NCBI GenBank assembly: GCA_024684955.1
Contig: JAIKWH010000018.1
Location: 31,398 to 95,397, forward strand
DNA: 64,000 nt
Origin: Pseudobutyrivibrio sp.
GTDB taxonomy: Bacteria; Bacillota; Clostridia; Lachnospirales; Lachnospiraceae
Reading direction: 5' to 3'
Position 1 is the first letter of the stretch, and each line of letters opens with the position of its first letter. Of the stretch, positions 19,491 to 29,210 are shown piece after piece. The notes beneath the pieces are model-generated. The model was not told the DNA's origin and ran no database searches. It was given only the letters and a program-made list of their open reading frames with translations. Made by a program: the position numbers and the translations under genes.

Positions 19491-20524
19491 TGGCCAAAAA
19501 GGACAAAGGCGGCGGCGACGGCGGCGGTTCTCCGGCCTGGATGTCCACCTTCTCCGATTTGATGAACTTGCTGCTTTGCTTCTTCGTATTACTATTCTCA
19601 ATGTCTTCTACAGACCAGGAAAAATTCGAAGAGGTAATTGCCAGCATCCAGTCTTCATTTAGCATATTCTCTCAAGGAGGCACTTCCGTTGGAGAGGGCC
19701 AGATGATTTCTTCTGGTATCAGCCAACTTGAGATGTTTGATGATTATTTCAACTCAGTCCATGACGGTGATGATCAGCAGTATGACAAAGAGGGCAACAG
19801 CGATGTGGAGGGTGATGATCAGGGCAATCCTGACACCCAGGGCGTGGATACCTCAGATATCAGCGCTGAGCAGGCCGCAGAGGTTATAGAGGAAGTAGGA
19901 GCCTCAGAGTCGGAACAGATTTCCGAGGAGATTGAGGAAAAACTTGCTGCATATGGCCTTCAGGATCAGGTAGAGGTGGATTTCAATGCTAACTATGTAA
20001 TGATTACAATAAACGGTGCTCTTTTGTTTGATTCTGGAAAGGCAGTTCTCACAGAGGAGGCTGTTGGCATAGTTGATAATCTAGCGGTTATTCTTTCTGA
20101 ATATGATCAAAACATAATTGAGGTGGAAGGTCATACAGATAATGTGCCTATGAGATCAGCCACATATGAAAACAACGACGTACTATCCATGTACAGAGCA
20201 CTTTATGTGGCAGATGAAATCAGGTCAGTGTCTGGACTTAATCCTGCTCTGGTTAAATCTGCTGGTAGAGGAGAATATGTTCCAATTGCCGACAATTCTA
20301 CTGCAGAGGGCAGGGCTAGAAATAGACGTGTTGAAATTAAAATATTCAACTCATTTTCAAGCCTTGGCTACGGCCTAGGCGATTCTTCAGAGGATACACA
20401 AAATAATGACAGCGATGTAGCAACTGATGATACAGATACTGAAGCGGTAACAGATGCTCAAACAGAAGCGGATGTTGAGGCAGAACTTCCTACAGAGGAT
20501 TCTGAGACAGTTCCTACAGAATAG
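19490..20524 (+). CDS. motB: Flagellar motor stator protein MotB (OmpA-like domain, long acidic tail)
   Basis: SPAWMSTFSDLMNLLLCFFVLLFSMSS plug/TM; EVEGHTDNVPM...RARNRRVEIKI. Confidence 0.96.
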   Translation: MAKKDKGGGDGGGSPAWMSTFSDLMNLLLCFFVLLFSMSSTDQEKFEEVIASIQSSFSIFSQGGTSVGEGQMISSGISQLEMFDDYFNSVHDGDDQQYDKEGNSDVEGDDQGNPDTQGVDTSDISAEQAAEVIEEVGASESEQISEEIEEKLAAYGLQDQVEVDFNANYVMITINGALLFDSGKAVLTEEAVGIVDNLAVILSEYDQNIIEVEGHTDNVPMRSATYENNDVLSMYRALYVADEIRSVSGLNPALVKSAGRGEYVPIADNSTAEGRARNRRVEIKIFNSFSSLGYGLGDSSEDTQNNDSDVATDDTDTEAVTDAQTEADVEAELPTEDSETVPTE

Positions 20525-20539
20525 TTAAGAGGTTTACAA

Positions 20540-21067
20540 ATGAAGAAAAATCTTATTACAGTTATAATTCTTGCCTTAGTTGTTGTGAATCTTGTTCTTA
20601 CGGTTCTACTTTGTGTCTCTATTATTCCTGAGACCAAAAAGGCTAATGAACTCATTGTAAAGGTTTGCGACGCAATAGACCTTGATCTTCAGGCAGGTGA
20701 TACAGCAGGATCTCTTTCTGTAGACGTAAAGGATATGGTTAACTATCCAGTCAAGGGAGGGGAGACTCTTACAATCAACCTGGCAGATTCTGGAGATGGC
20801 AGCGCTCACTACGCTGTTCTTGGCATTTCTCTTTCGCTTGATTCTACAAATGAAGAGTATGCAAATTTGGGTGACGGTGCTGGAAACTTGACAGATTACG
20901 ATTCAGTTATCACTGATACAATCAACAAGGTTGTTAGTTCCCACACACTGGAAGATATGAAAAATAGCGAGGCTGTTGTTAAGGAAGAAATACTTGAAGA
21001 GCTGCAGACCTTATTCAAGAACGCAGTTATCGTTCGAGTTAATTTCTCAAGCGCTACATATCAATAA
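20540..21067 (+). CDS. fliL: Flagellar basal body-associated protein FliL
   Basis: N-terminal TM plus FliL fold, position motB-fliL-fliM. Confidence 0.85.
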   Translation: MKKNLITVIILALVVVNLVLTVLLCVSIIPETKKANELIVKVCDAIDLDLQAGDTAGSLSVDVKDMVNYPVKGGETLTINLADSGDGSAHYAVLGISLSLDSTNEEYANLGDGAGNLTDYDSVITDTINKVVSSHTLEDMKNSEAVVKEEILEELQTLFKNAVIVRVNFSSATYQ

Positions 21068-21111
21068 AAGATTGTAGGCAAATATATGGGAATGAATGGT
21101 GGTGAGAAAAC

Positions 21112-22092
21112 TTGAGTGATGTCCTTTCACAAAGCGAGATTGATAATCTTTTACATGCTTTGACTTCCGGTGAATTAGATGCGGAAGAGATTAAAAACAA
21201 TAAAGAAAAGCCAGTCAAAAATTACGATTTTGCTAGACCATCCAAGTTTTCAAAAGAGCACTTACGTACTCTTGAAAATATATTTGAGCATTATGGCAGA
21301 TTACTTTCTACCAATTTGCCAATATTCCTTAGAAAAAGCATACAGGTGGAGGTAATGAACTCTGAGGCTGTTACCTACATGGAGTTTTCGAATTCTCTTT
21401 CAAACCCAGTGCTTTTAGGTATTGTTGATTTTAGCCCTCTAGAGGGCAATATCATATTAGAAATGGCATCAAATCTTGGTTATGCCATGGTTGACAGAAT
21501 GCTGGGAGGACAGGGAGAGCCCCTGGATAAGGTGAGAGATTTCTCTGAAATCGAGCTTCTGATTATAGAGCGAGTTATGACCTCATGTGTTGATTTGCTC
21601 AGAGAGCCTTGGGAGAATGTAGTTGATTTACACCCTAGACTAGAGAGGATTGAGACCAACTCGCAATTTGCGCAGATAATCTCTCCTTCAGAAATGATTT
21701 CTATTGTCACTTTAAATATTAAAGTTGGTGATGTTGAAGGACTTATGAATATTTGTTTACCATTTTTGACTTTGGAGCCAATTATGGACAAATTGAACAC
21801 AAAGTTCTGGTATAGTAGTCAGAAAGAGAAAGCAGGAGATGATTATTCTGAGACTGTAGAATCCTTAATTAGCCATGCAAGAATACCTGTTAAGGCGGTT
21901 CTAGGATCTAGTGTTATTACCGTTGCTGACTTCTCTCAGCTTCAGGTAGGAGATGTTGTAAAACTAAATACCAAAGTTGATGAAGAATTAGATATTTATG
22001 TTGGAGACATCAAAAAGTTCCAGGCATTACCTGGAGCATCTGGCAAGGAATATGCTGTTAGAGTGACAGAAATAATAAGGGAGGAAGAGTAG
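21112..22092 (+). CDS. fliM: Flagellar motor switch protein FliM
   Basis: DVLSQSEIDNLL CheY-binding motif; YDFARPSKFSKEHLRTLENIFEHYGR; TTG start. Confidence 0.96.
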   Translation: MSDVLSQSEIDNLLHALTSGELDAEEIKNNKEKPVKNYDFARPSKFSKEHLRTLENIFEHYGRLLSTNLPIFLRKSIQVEVMNSEAVTYMEFSNSLSNPVLLGIVDFSPLEGNIILEMASNLGYAMVDRMLGGQGEPLDKVRDFSEIELLIIERVMTSCVDLLREPWENVVDLHPRLERIETNSQFAQIISPSEMISIVTLNIKVGDVEGLMNICLPFLTLEPIMDKLNTKFWYSSQKEKAGDDYSETVESLISHARIPVKAVLGSSVITVADFSQLQVGDVVKLNTKVDEELDIYVGDIKKFQALPGASGKEYAVRVTEIIREEE

Positions 22093-22093
22093 C

Positions 22094-23287
22094 ATGGGAG
22101 ATGGTGTATTATCACAAGATGAGATAAATGCACTACTTAGCGGAGGAATTCCTGATGCTGCACCTGCAGGAGATACAGGACCTGCAGCTACAAGTTCAGG
22201 CGGTGGAGAACTGACAGACAAAGAAATAGATACCATTGGTGAAGTAGCCAATATTTCTATGGGTAGTGCAGCCACCACATTATTTTCTCTTGTAAATAAA
22301 AAAGTAGAAATTTCAACACCAGTTGTATCTGAAACTGATTGGGCAGCTCTTTCTAGCGGTTACGATAAATCTTGTGTTGTAGTTAGAATAGGATATACAA
22401 AGGGCATTGATGGAAGTAATGTCTTAGTCCTCAAGGAAGATGACGTAAAAGTTATCACAGACCTGATGATGGGCGGAGATGGTACAAACATCGATGGAGA
22501 AATCACTGACCTGCATCTGTCAGCCATTTCAGAGGCTATGAACCAGATGATGGGTGCCAGTGCTACATCGCTTTCATCAATGCTTGATAAAATGGTAGAT
22601 ATCTCTCCACCAACAGCCACACTTACAGATTTGGCTACCATTGATGGAGGAGACATAGATGAATTCTTGACAGGTTCCTTTGTTAGAATTACCTTCAAGA
22701 TGGAAATCGGAGACCTGGTTGATTCGGAGATGATGCAACTATATCCAATCTCCCTGGCCAAGGAAATGTGCAACAGCGTCCTTAACAACATGGAAACAGA
22801 CTCTAATTCCACTGTGGACGCCGGAGTAGGAGGGCCAGCCCCTTCCCCTGCACCAGCGCCAGCTCCTTCCCCTGCAGCCGCTGCGGCACCTCCGCCAGCT
22901 CCTGCACCAGGCCCTGTTCCTCAGATGGATCCAAATATGGGCCAGCCAATGGGTGGACAACCTATTTATTATGCTCCACCTGGACCGCAGGTAAATGTCC
23001 AGCCTGCTCAGTTCACACCGTTTGGACCTGGATTTGCAAACCAGTTCGCACAGGAGAACATAGACTTAATTCTTGACGTTCCTCTTGATGTTACAGTAGA
23101 ATTAGGTCGTACGAACAAAACTATTCAGGACATTTTAGATTTTGCACCTGGCACTATCATCGAGCTAAATAAAATAGCCGGTGAACCAATAGATGTACTT
23201 GTTAATGGCAAGTACGTGGCAAAAGGCGAAGTAGTTGTTATTGAAGAGTCTTTTGGTGTACGTATTACAGAAATTATTAAGGACTAA
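22094..23287 (+). CDS. fliY: Flagellar motor switch phosphatase FliY/FliN
   Basis: N-terminal VLSQDEINALLSGG, CheC-like domain, Pro/Ala linker, C-terminal SpoA domain LDVPLDVTVELGRTNKTIQDILDFAPGTIIELNKIAGEPIDVLVNGK. Confidence 0.95.
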   Translation: MGDGVLSQDEINALLSGGIPDAAPAGDTGPAATSSGGGELTDKEIDTIGEVANISMGSAATTLFSLVNKKVEISTPVVSETDWAALSSGYDKSCVVVRIGYTKGIDGSNVLVLKEDDVKVITDLMMGGDGTNIDGEITDLHLSAISEAMNQMMGASATSLSSMLDKMVDISPPTATLTDLATIDGGDIDEFLTGSFVRITFKMEIGDLVDSEMMQLYPISLAKEMCNSVLNNMETDSNSTVDAGVGGPAPSPAPAPAPSPAAAAAPPPAPAPGPVPQMDPNMGQPMGGQPIYYAPPGPQVNVQPAQFTPFGPGFANQFAQENIDLILDVPLDVTVELGRTNKTIQDILDFAPGTIIELNKIAGEPIDVLVNGKYVAKGEVVVIEESFGVRITEIIKD

Positions 23288-23311
23288 TAATATATTTAAG
23301 GAGATGAAGAC

Positions 23312-23674
23312 ATGGCAAAAAACATTTTAATTTGTGACGATGCAGCATTTATGAGAATGATGATCAAGGATATTCTCACAAAGAATGGTTACAATGTAGT
23401 TGGAGAGGCTGAAAACGGCAAAATCGCTGTTGATAAGTATGCTGAACTTACTCCTGATCTTGTCCTTCTCGACATCACAATGCCTGAGATGGATGGCATT
23501 GGCGCGTTAAAAGCTATTAAGGAAAAGGATCCTAATGCTTGCGTTATCATGTGTTCTGCTATGGGCCAGCAGGCTATGGTTATTGAGGCAATTCAGTCTG
23601 GAGCAAAGGACTTTATTGTAAAACCATTCCAGGCTGAGCGTGTTCTTGAGGCTGTTAAGAAGGTTATCGGATAA
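23312..23674 (+). CDS. cheY: Chemotaxis response regulator CheY
   Basis: Single REC domain: ILICDDAAFMRMMIKDIL, LVLLDITMPEMDGIGAL, VKPFQAERVLEAVKK. Confidence 0.95.
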   Translation: MAKNILICDDAAFMRMMIKDILTKNGYNVVGEAENGKIAVDKYAELTPDLVLLDITMPEMDGIGALKAIKEKDPNACVIMCSAMGQQAMVIEAIQSGAKDFIVKPFQAERVLEAVKKVIG

Positions 23675-24042
23675 TGTTTCTGGCGTCTTCTTCAGTGGAG
23701 AGTTTTTTCCAACTAATATTCATTCTTATAGTATTTGTTGGAATATTGTTTGTCACATACTATGTCACCAGGTGGATTGCGGGATATCAAAAGGCCCAAA
23801 ATGTAAATAACAACCTGGAGATTATAGAGACAATAAAGCTTACCAATGGTAAATATGTGCAGTTGATTCGAGCTGGTATTGACACCTTCTTTGTTATTGC
23901 AATAGGGAAGGATGAAATAACTATGCTCGGAGAACTGAGTTTAGATCAGCTCAAAGAGTTGAAAACAGCGGATGAAGTTTTGCCCTTCTCTAATCAGATA
24001 GATTTCAAATCTATCCTAGAAAAGGTGTCAAAGAAAAAATAA
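23674..24042 (+). CDS. fliO: Flagellar biosynthetic protein FliO/FliZ
   Basis: Single TM, YYVTRWIAGYQKAQNVNNNLEIIETIKLTNGKYVQLIRAG; upstream of fliP. Confidence 0.87.
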   Translation: MFLASSSVESFFQLIFILIVFVGILFVTYYVTRWIAGYQKAQNVNNNLEIIETIKLTNGKYVQLIRAGIDTFFVIAIGKDEITMLGELSLDQLKELKTADEVLPFSNQIDFKSILEKVSKKK

Positions 24043-24059
24043 CCAAATCAGAATATGTT

Positions 24060-24908
24060 ATGAATAAATTTAAGAAAGCCTATGTTGTTGCTAGCCTGGC
24101 ATTTAGCCTAATTGTGGCTGGATTTGCCTTGTATTCAAACTCTGCAACAGTATATGCAACTGAATATAGCACTGACTATGGGGCGGGCAATGATGATTAT
24201 GGAGCAACTGAAAATGCTCCTAATTCATCAGACGAGACAGTAGGAGATGGAGGTTTTTCTCTTACTTTTGATGGGGAATCCGGTAATTTTTCTGCAACAC
24301 TGAGAATGTTGTTGGTCCTCACCATTATTTCTCTTGCACCGTCTATTTTGATTATGATGACATCTTTTACCAGATGCATTATAGTCCTACATTTCGTTCG
24401 TGCTGCCATTGGTACTAATACAGCGCCACCTAACCAGGTTCTCATTGGTTTGGCGTTGTTTTTAACATTGTTTATTATGTCTCCTACACTTAATTCAATT
24501 AAGACAGAGGCCATTGAACCCTTTGATGCAGGAGAGATTACACAAGAGCAGGCTATTGAAGCGGCTATTGAGCCTGTTCGCCAGTTTATGTATGGACAGA
24601 CCCAAACAAAGGACTTGGACCTTTTTTGCGATATAGCCAATGTTACATACGAAGATGTGGATGATGTGGAATTTACGGTTTTGGTTCCAGCATTTATTTT
24701 GTCAGAGTTGAGGACTGCCTTTATTATAGGATTCCTTATCTACATTCCATTTATTGTTATTGACATGGTTGTTGCATCAGTCCTTATGTCCATGGGTATG
24801 ATGATGCTACCACCTACCACCATTTCATTACCTTTCAAGGTATTATTGTTTGTCTTGGTAGATGGATGGGATCTTGTAATAGGCGGGTTGGTTAAAACAT
24901 TTTATTAG
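24060..24908 (+). CDS. fliP: Flagellar biosynthetic protein FliP
   Basis: LAPSILIMMTSFTRCIIVLHFVRAAIGTNTAPPNQVLIGLALFLTLFIMSP. Confidence 0.97.
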   Translation: MNKFKKAYVVASLAFSLIVAGFALYSNSATVYATEYSTDYGAGNDDYGATENAPNSSDETVGDGGFSLTFDGESGNFSATLRMLLVLTIISLAPSILIMMTSFTRCIIVLHFVRAAIGTNTAPPNQVLIGLALFLTLFIMSPTLNSIKTEAIEPFDAGEITQEQAIEAAIEPVRQFMYGQTQTKDLDLFCDIANVTYEDVDDVEFTVLVPAFILSELRTAFIIGFLIYIPFIVIDMVVASVLMSMGMMMLPPTTISLPFKVLLFVLVDGWDLVIGGLVKTFY

Positions 24909-24921
24909 GAGAGAATAGGTT

Positions 24922-25191
24922 ATGACTGAAGGTCAGGTACTAGATATCGTAAGAGATTCTATATTTACATTATTGAAAACTTCTTTGCCACTTCTTCTAG
25001 TTTCTCTGATTATAGGTCTTGTAATCAGTATTTTTCAGACTGTGACATCAATCCAAGAGCAAACTTTGACCTTTATTCCAAAGATTGTTGGAATATTTGC
25101 GGCTTTGATTTTCTTTGGGCCCTGGATGCTTACAGAATTAACAGAATATATTACTGCATTATGGACCAACTTCAGCATCTATCTTGGCTGA
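24922..25191 (+). CDS. fliQ: Flagellar biosynthetic protein FliQ
   Basis: 89 aa, two TMs, IGLVISIFQTVTSIQEQTLTFIPKIVGIF. Confidence 0.95.
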   Translation: MTEGQVLDIVRDSIFTLLKTSLPLLLVSLIIGLVISIFQTVTSIQEQTLTFIPKIVGIFAALIFFGPWMLTELTEYITALWTNFSIYLG

Positions 25192-25199
25192 CGTAATAG

Positions 25200-25979
25200 A
25201 TGTTTAGTGTTGATTTTACTTTAAAAAACTTTGAATATTTTTTACTTATACTAACTCGCATATCCATGTTTGTAGTTGTGGCTCCTTTTTTTAACACAAG
25301 AAATACGCCAGCTATGGTTAAGATTGGTTTTTCAGCCATTGTTTCTTTACTTTTGTATTTTGTTGTGCCTTTTGATGCCCTCAATTACTCAACAGTAGTT
25401 GGATATGCTTTTTTAGTTGTAAAAGAGGCTTTGACGGGTCTCATTATTGGATTTGCAGCCTATTGCTGCAATTTCATAATTCTTTTGGCTGGCAATATGA
25501 TAGATATGAATATAGGTCTATCCATGGCCCAAGAATATGATCCACAGACCTTTGCTCAAAACTCTGTTACAGGTACTCTTTACAATCAATTTGTAATTAT
25601 GCTTCTTATTGTTTCTGGAATGCATAGGTATCTCATAAATGCATTTGTGGATGCTTTTAACCTTATTCCTTTAGGTGGCACAATTTTTAGGTGGGATTCT
25701 CTTAGCCTATCAATTATCGAGTTTATAACTGATATCTTTGTTATTGCTTTTAGGATTAGTCTGCCGGTATTTGCAGTAATTATGGTACTGAATGCGGTGC
25801 TTGGTATAATGGCAAAGGTTGCTCCCCAGATTCACATGTTCTCTGTAGGAGCCCAGCTTAAAATCATAGTAGGTTTTATCGCTTTGTTTTTGACAGTATT
25901 TCTTCTACCAAATATTGCTTCATTTATATTTGAGGAGATGAAGAAAATGATAGTTTTGTTTATACAAGGATTGCATTGA
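25200..25979 (+). CDS. fliR: Flagellar biosynthetic protein FliR
   Basis: ISMFVVVAPFFNTRNTPAMVKIGFSAIVSLLLY, polytopic; overlaps flhB start. Confidence 0.94.
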   Translation: MFSVDFTLKNFEYFLLILTRISMFVVVAPFFNTRNTPAMVKIGFSAIVSLLLYFVVPFDALNYSTVVGYAFLVVKEALTGLIIGFAAYCCNFIILLAGNMIDMNIGLSMAQEYDPQTFAQNSVTGTLYNQFVIMLLIVSGMHRYLINAFVDAFNLIPLGGTIFRWDSLSLSIIEFITDIFVIAFRISLPVFAVIMVLNAVLGIMAKVAPQIHMFSVGAQLKIIVGFIALFLTVFLLPNIASFIFEEMKKMIVLFIQGLH

Positions 25980-27112
25980 TGGATGAAAAGAAAAATCTTT
26001 TAATTGCATACAACCTGCAGTTCTTTGCCAAAGACGGTGAGGGTGGAGAGAAGACTGAAGAGCCTACCAGCAAAAAATTAAGTGACGCCAGAAAAGAAGG
26101 TAAGGTTGCAAAATCTAAGGAGATAGCCAATGGAGTTTCCCTTTTAGCCTTCTTTATCAGTCTCAAGATTTTCTTTGGATATGCTGGAGATGGTTTTTCC
26201 AATGTCTTTAGAAAGGTCTATGGGATTATTCCAGATGTGGTAAATCATAGCCCGGGAGGCCTTACTATACAAACAATTGTCTCTATTATTAATGAGATGA
26301 TTTTAGACATGGCCCTTATTGCCTTGCCTTTTATGGCCTTTTCCTTTATTGCCAATTTGGTGGCAGAGATTGTCCAGGTGGGATGGAAGCCTACCCTAAA
26401 GCCTTTGCAGCCTAAATTAGAAAAATTTAATCCTATTAATGGATTTAAGAGAATCTTTTCTAAGCAGTCACTAGTCAATTTGCTTTTGGCTTTGGCTAAA
26501 CTTGGCCTTATCTTTTACATTTCCTTTATGGGAGTTAAAGATCAGGTGCAAAACCTATTTATTATTTATGACATCAGCCTCTTTGCGGCCCTTAGTCTTA
26601 TTTATGAAATAATCATAGATATTGGAATTAGGATTAGCATTGTATATATAATTCTAGCCCTTGTGGACTATGCATATCAGAGATGGAAATTTAAAGATGA
26701 TATGAAGATGACTAAGCAAGAGGTCAAAGACGAGTATAAAAATACAGAAGGAGACCCACAGATTAAAGGTAAGCAGAGGCGTGTAATGATGGAGGCTTCC
26801 CAGAGGAGAATGATGAAAGCAGTCCCTCAGGCCGACGTTGTTATCACAAACCCTACCCATATTGCTGTTGCTATTAAATACGACAACACCAAGGACGAGG
26901 CTCCTAGGGTATTAGCCAAGGGTGAAGACTACTTGGCTAACAAAATTAAAGAGGCTGCCAAAGAGGCCAATGTTCCTATTGTGGAGAACAAACCCCTGGC
27001 CAGAGCCTTGTATGCCACAGTAGATATTGATCAGACTATTCCACCTGAGTTGTATCAGGCAGTGGCAGAAATCCTTGCAGTTGTTTACACACAAAGAGCA
27101 AATGCAAGTTAA
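25979..27112 (+). CDS. flhB: Flagellar biosynthetic protein FlhB (track start 25976)
   Basis: EKTEEPTSKKLSDARKEGKVAKSKE; NPTH autocleavage motif VVITNPTHIAVAIKY. Confidence 0.97.
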   Translation: MDEKKNLLIAYNLQFFAKDGEGGEKTEEPTSKKLSDARKEGKVAKSKEIANGVSLLAFFISLKIFFGYAGDGFSNVFRKVYGIIPDVVNHSPGGLTIQTIVSIINEMILDMALIALPFMAFSFIANLVAEIVQVGWKPTLKPLQPKLEKFNPINGFKRIFSKQSLVNLLLALAKLGLIFYISFMGVKDQVQNLFIIYDISLFAALSLIYEIIIDIGIRISIVYIILALVDYAYQRWKFKDDMKMTKQEVKDEYKNTEGDPQIKGKQRRVMMEASQRRMMKAVPQADVVITNPTHIAVAIKYDNTKDEAPRVLAKGEDYLANKIKEAAKEANVPIVENKPLARALYATVDIDQTIPPELYQAVAEILAVVYTQRANAS

Positions 27113-27157
27113 TATTTTGCTAGAATACATTACTAAAACAGAAAGGAGGATATTGGT

Positions 27158-29209
27158 ATGGATTTTGCAGCAAACCTTAAAAAGTCAGACTTTGGTGTTG
27201 CGGCTTACTTAATTGCTGCCGTAATGTTCTTTATCATTCCTATCCCTAATGTCCTTCTGGATATACTATTGGCATTTAACATATCTGTAGCCCTAATTAT
27301 TTTGATGAATGTGCTATTTGTAAAAGAAGTGCTAGATATGTCATTTTTCCCTACCTTACTTTTGTTTACCACAATTTTTAGAATAGCCCTCAATGTTTCT
27401 TCTACCAGACTTATTCTTTCAACTGGTGATCCAGGAAACGTAGTAGAGACATTCGGTCAATTCGTTGGCGGTGGTAATCTGGTAATTGGTGCCATCATTT
27501 TCCTCATCCTTATTCTGATTCAGTTTATGGTTATCAATAAGGGTTCTGAGCGTGTTGCTGAAGTAACAGCCAGATTTACACTGGACGCTATGCCAGGTAA
27601 GCAGATGGCCATTGATGCAGACCTTAACACTGGTGCAATTGATGATGCTGAGGCAAAGAGGAGAAGAGACAAGATTCAAGAGGAATCAGCCTTCTTTGGA
27701 GCCATGGATGGTGCTACAAAGTACGTAAAGGGAGATGCCACAGCAGGTCTTATTATTACAGTTATCAACCTGGTGGGTGGTACTGTTCTGGGTGTGACTA
27801 ACCAGGGCCTTGGGGCAGCAGAAGCCCTTCAGCAGTTTGGTATTCTCACCATAGGTGATGGTTTGGTTTCTCAGATTCCATCCCTTCTCATTTCCCTTTC
27901 CACAGGTATTTTGGTCACAAAGGGGTCAAAGGAAGCAGACTTTTCCGGCACCCTCATCAAGCAATTGTTTGGTGTACCAAAGGTTCTTTATATTGTTGGT
28001 ATTGCCCTGTCTATGCTGGGCTTATTCACCCCTTTAAATGTGGTATTATTCCTTGGATTTGGTGCTGCATTTATTGTATCCGGATACTCAATTTCTCGTA
28101 CCATAGGTCAGGAGGAAATAGAGCAGGAGGCAGAGACGGCAGAGACGGAGGCAGAGGAAATCCGACGTCCGGAAAATGTTGTTTCTCTGCTTTCAGTTGA
28201 TCCAATTGAGTTGGAGTTTGGTTATGGAATCATCCCTCTGGCTGATGTAAATCAGGGAGGAGATTTGCTGGATAGAGTCGTTATGATTAGAAGGCAGATA
28301 GCCCTAGAACTGGGTACTGTTGTTCCAATCATCAGACTGAGAGATAACATCCAGTTAAACCCTAACCAATACATCATAAAAATTAAGGGTATACAGGTGA
28401 CAGAGGGAGAAATCCTTTTCGACCATTATATGGCCATGAATCCTGGATATGTGGAGGAGGAAATCACTGGTATTCCTACCTTTGAGCCATCCTTCCATCT
28501 GCCGGCTATCTGGATCACAGAAAGCCAGCGTGAGAGGGCGGAGTCTTTGGGATACACAGTTGTTGATCCACCTTCAATCATAGCCACCCATCTGACTGAG
28601 GTTATCAGAAGTCACATTGCAGAACTGCTTACCAGACAGGATGTGCAGAATCTGGTGGACAATCTCAAGGAGACAAACCCGGTTATCGTGGAGGAACTTA
28701 TTCCAAAACTGCTTGGTCTGGGAGATGTGCAAAAGGTATTGCAAAACCTTCTGTCAGAAGGAGTTTCTATCAGAGACTTGCTTACCGTATTCGAAGTATT
28801 GGCAGACCATGCTACATCTACTCACGATACAGATGTGCTGACAGAATATGTAAGACAGGGATTGAAACGTGCTATTTCGTCCAGGTATTTTGCTCCTAAT
28901 GAGACTACCCAGGTTATCACGGTGGACCCAAAGGTAGAGCAGGATATTATGGCTTCTGTAAAACAGACTGAGCAGGGTGCTTATCTCACCCTAGACCCAG
29001 AGAGAATCAAGGCTATTATCGATTCTTTGAAAGAGCAGGTTCAAAAGTTGGAGGATATGGGACGGACCCCAATAGTTGTCACTTCTCCAATTGTCCGCAT
29101 GTACTTTAAGGGACTGACACAGGATTATATTAAGGACTTAATTGTAGTTTCATACAATGAGATAGATTCAAACGTAGAACTTTCATCAATTGGAATGGTA
29201 ACAGGATAA
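27158..29209 (+). CDS. flhA: Flagellar biosynthesis protein FlhA
   Basis: FPTLLLFTTIFRIALNVSSTRLILS, DAMPGKQMAIDADLNTGAIDDAEAKRRR. Confidence 0.98.
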   Translation: MDFAANLKKSDFGVAAYLIAAVMFFIIPIPNVLLDILLAFNISVALIILMNVLFVKEVLDMSFFPTLLLFTTIFRIALNVSSTRLILSTGDPGNVVETFGQFVGGGNLVIGAIIFLILILIQFMVINKGSERVAEVTARFTLDAMPGKQMAIDADLNTGAIDDAEAKRRRDKIQEESAFFGAMDGATKYVKGDATAGLIITVINLVGGTVLGVTNQGLGAAEALQQFGILTIGDGLVSQIPSLLISLSTGILVTKGSKEADFSGTLIKQLFGVPKVLYIVGIALSMLGLFTPLNVVLFLGFGAAFIVSGYSISRTIGQEEIEQEAETAETEAEEIRRPENVVSLLSVDPIELEFGYGIIPLADVNQGGDLLDRVVMIRRQIALELGTVVPIIRLRDNIQLNPNQYIIKIKGIQVTEGEILFDHYMAMNPGYVEEEITGIPTFEPSFHLPAIWITESQRERAESLGYTVVDPPSIIATHLTEVIRSHIAELLTRQDVQNLVDNLKETNPVIVEELIPKLLGLGDVQKVLQNLLSEGVSIRDLLTVFEVLADHATSTHDTDVLTEYVRQGLKRAISSRYFAPNETTQVITVDPKVEQDIMASVKQTEQGAYLTLDPERIKAIIDSLKEQVQKLEDMGRTPIVVTSPIVRMYFKGLTQDYIKDLIVVSYNEIDSNVELSSIGMVTG

Positions 29210-29210
29210 A

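Noticed and set aside
22739-22960. Trp/Arg/Cys-rich minus-strand ORF
   Set aside because: Antisense of the FliY Pro/Ala linker; repetitive composition explains it.
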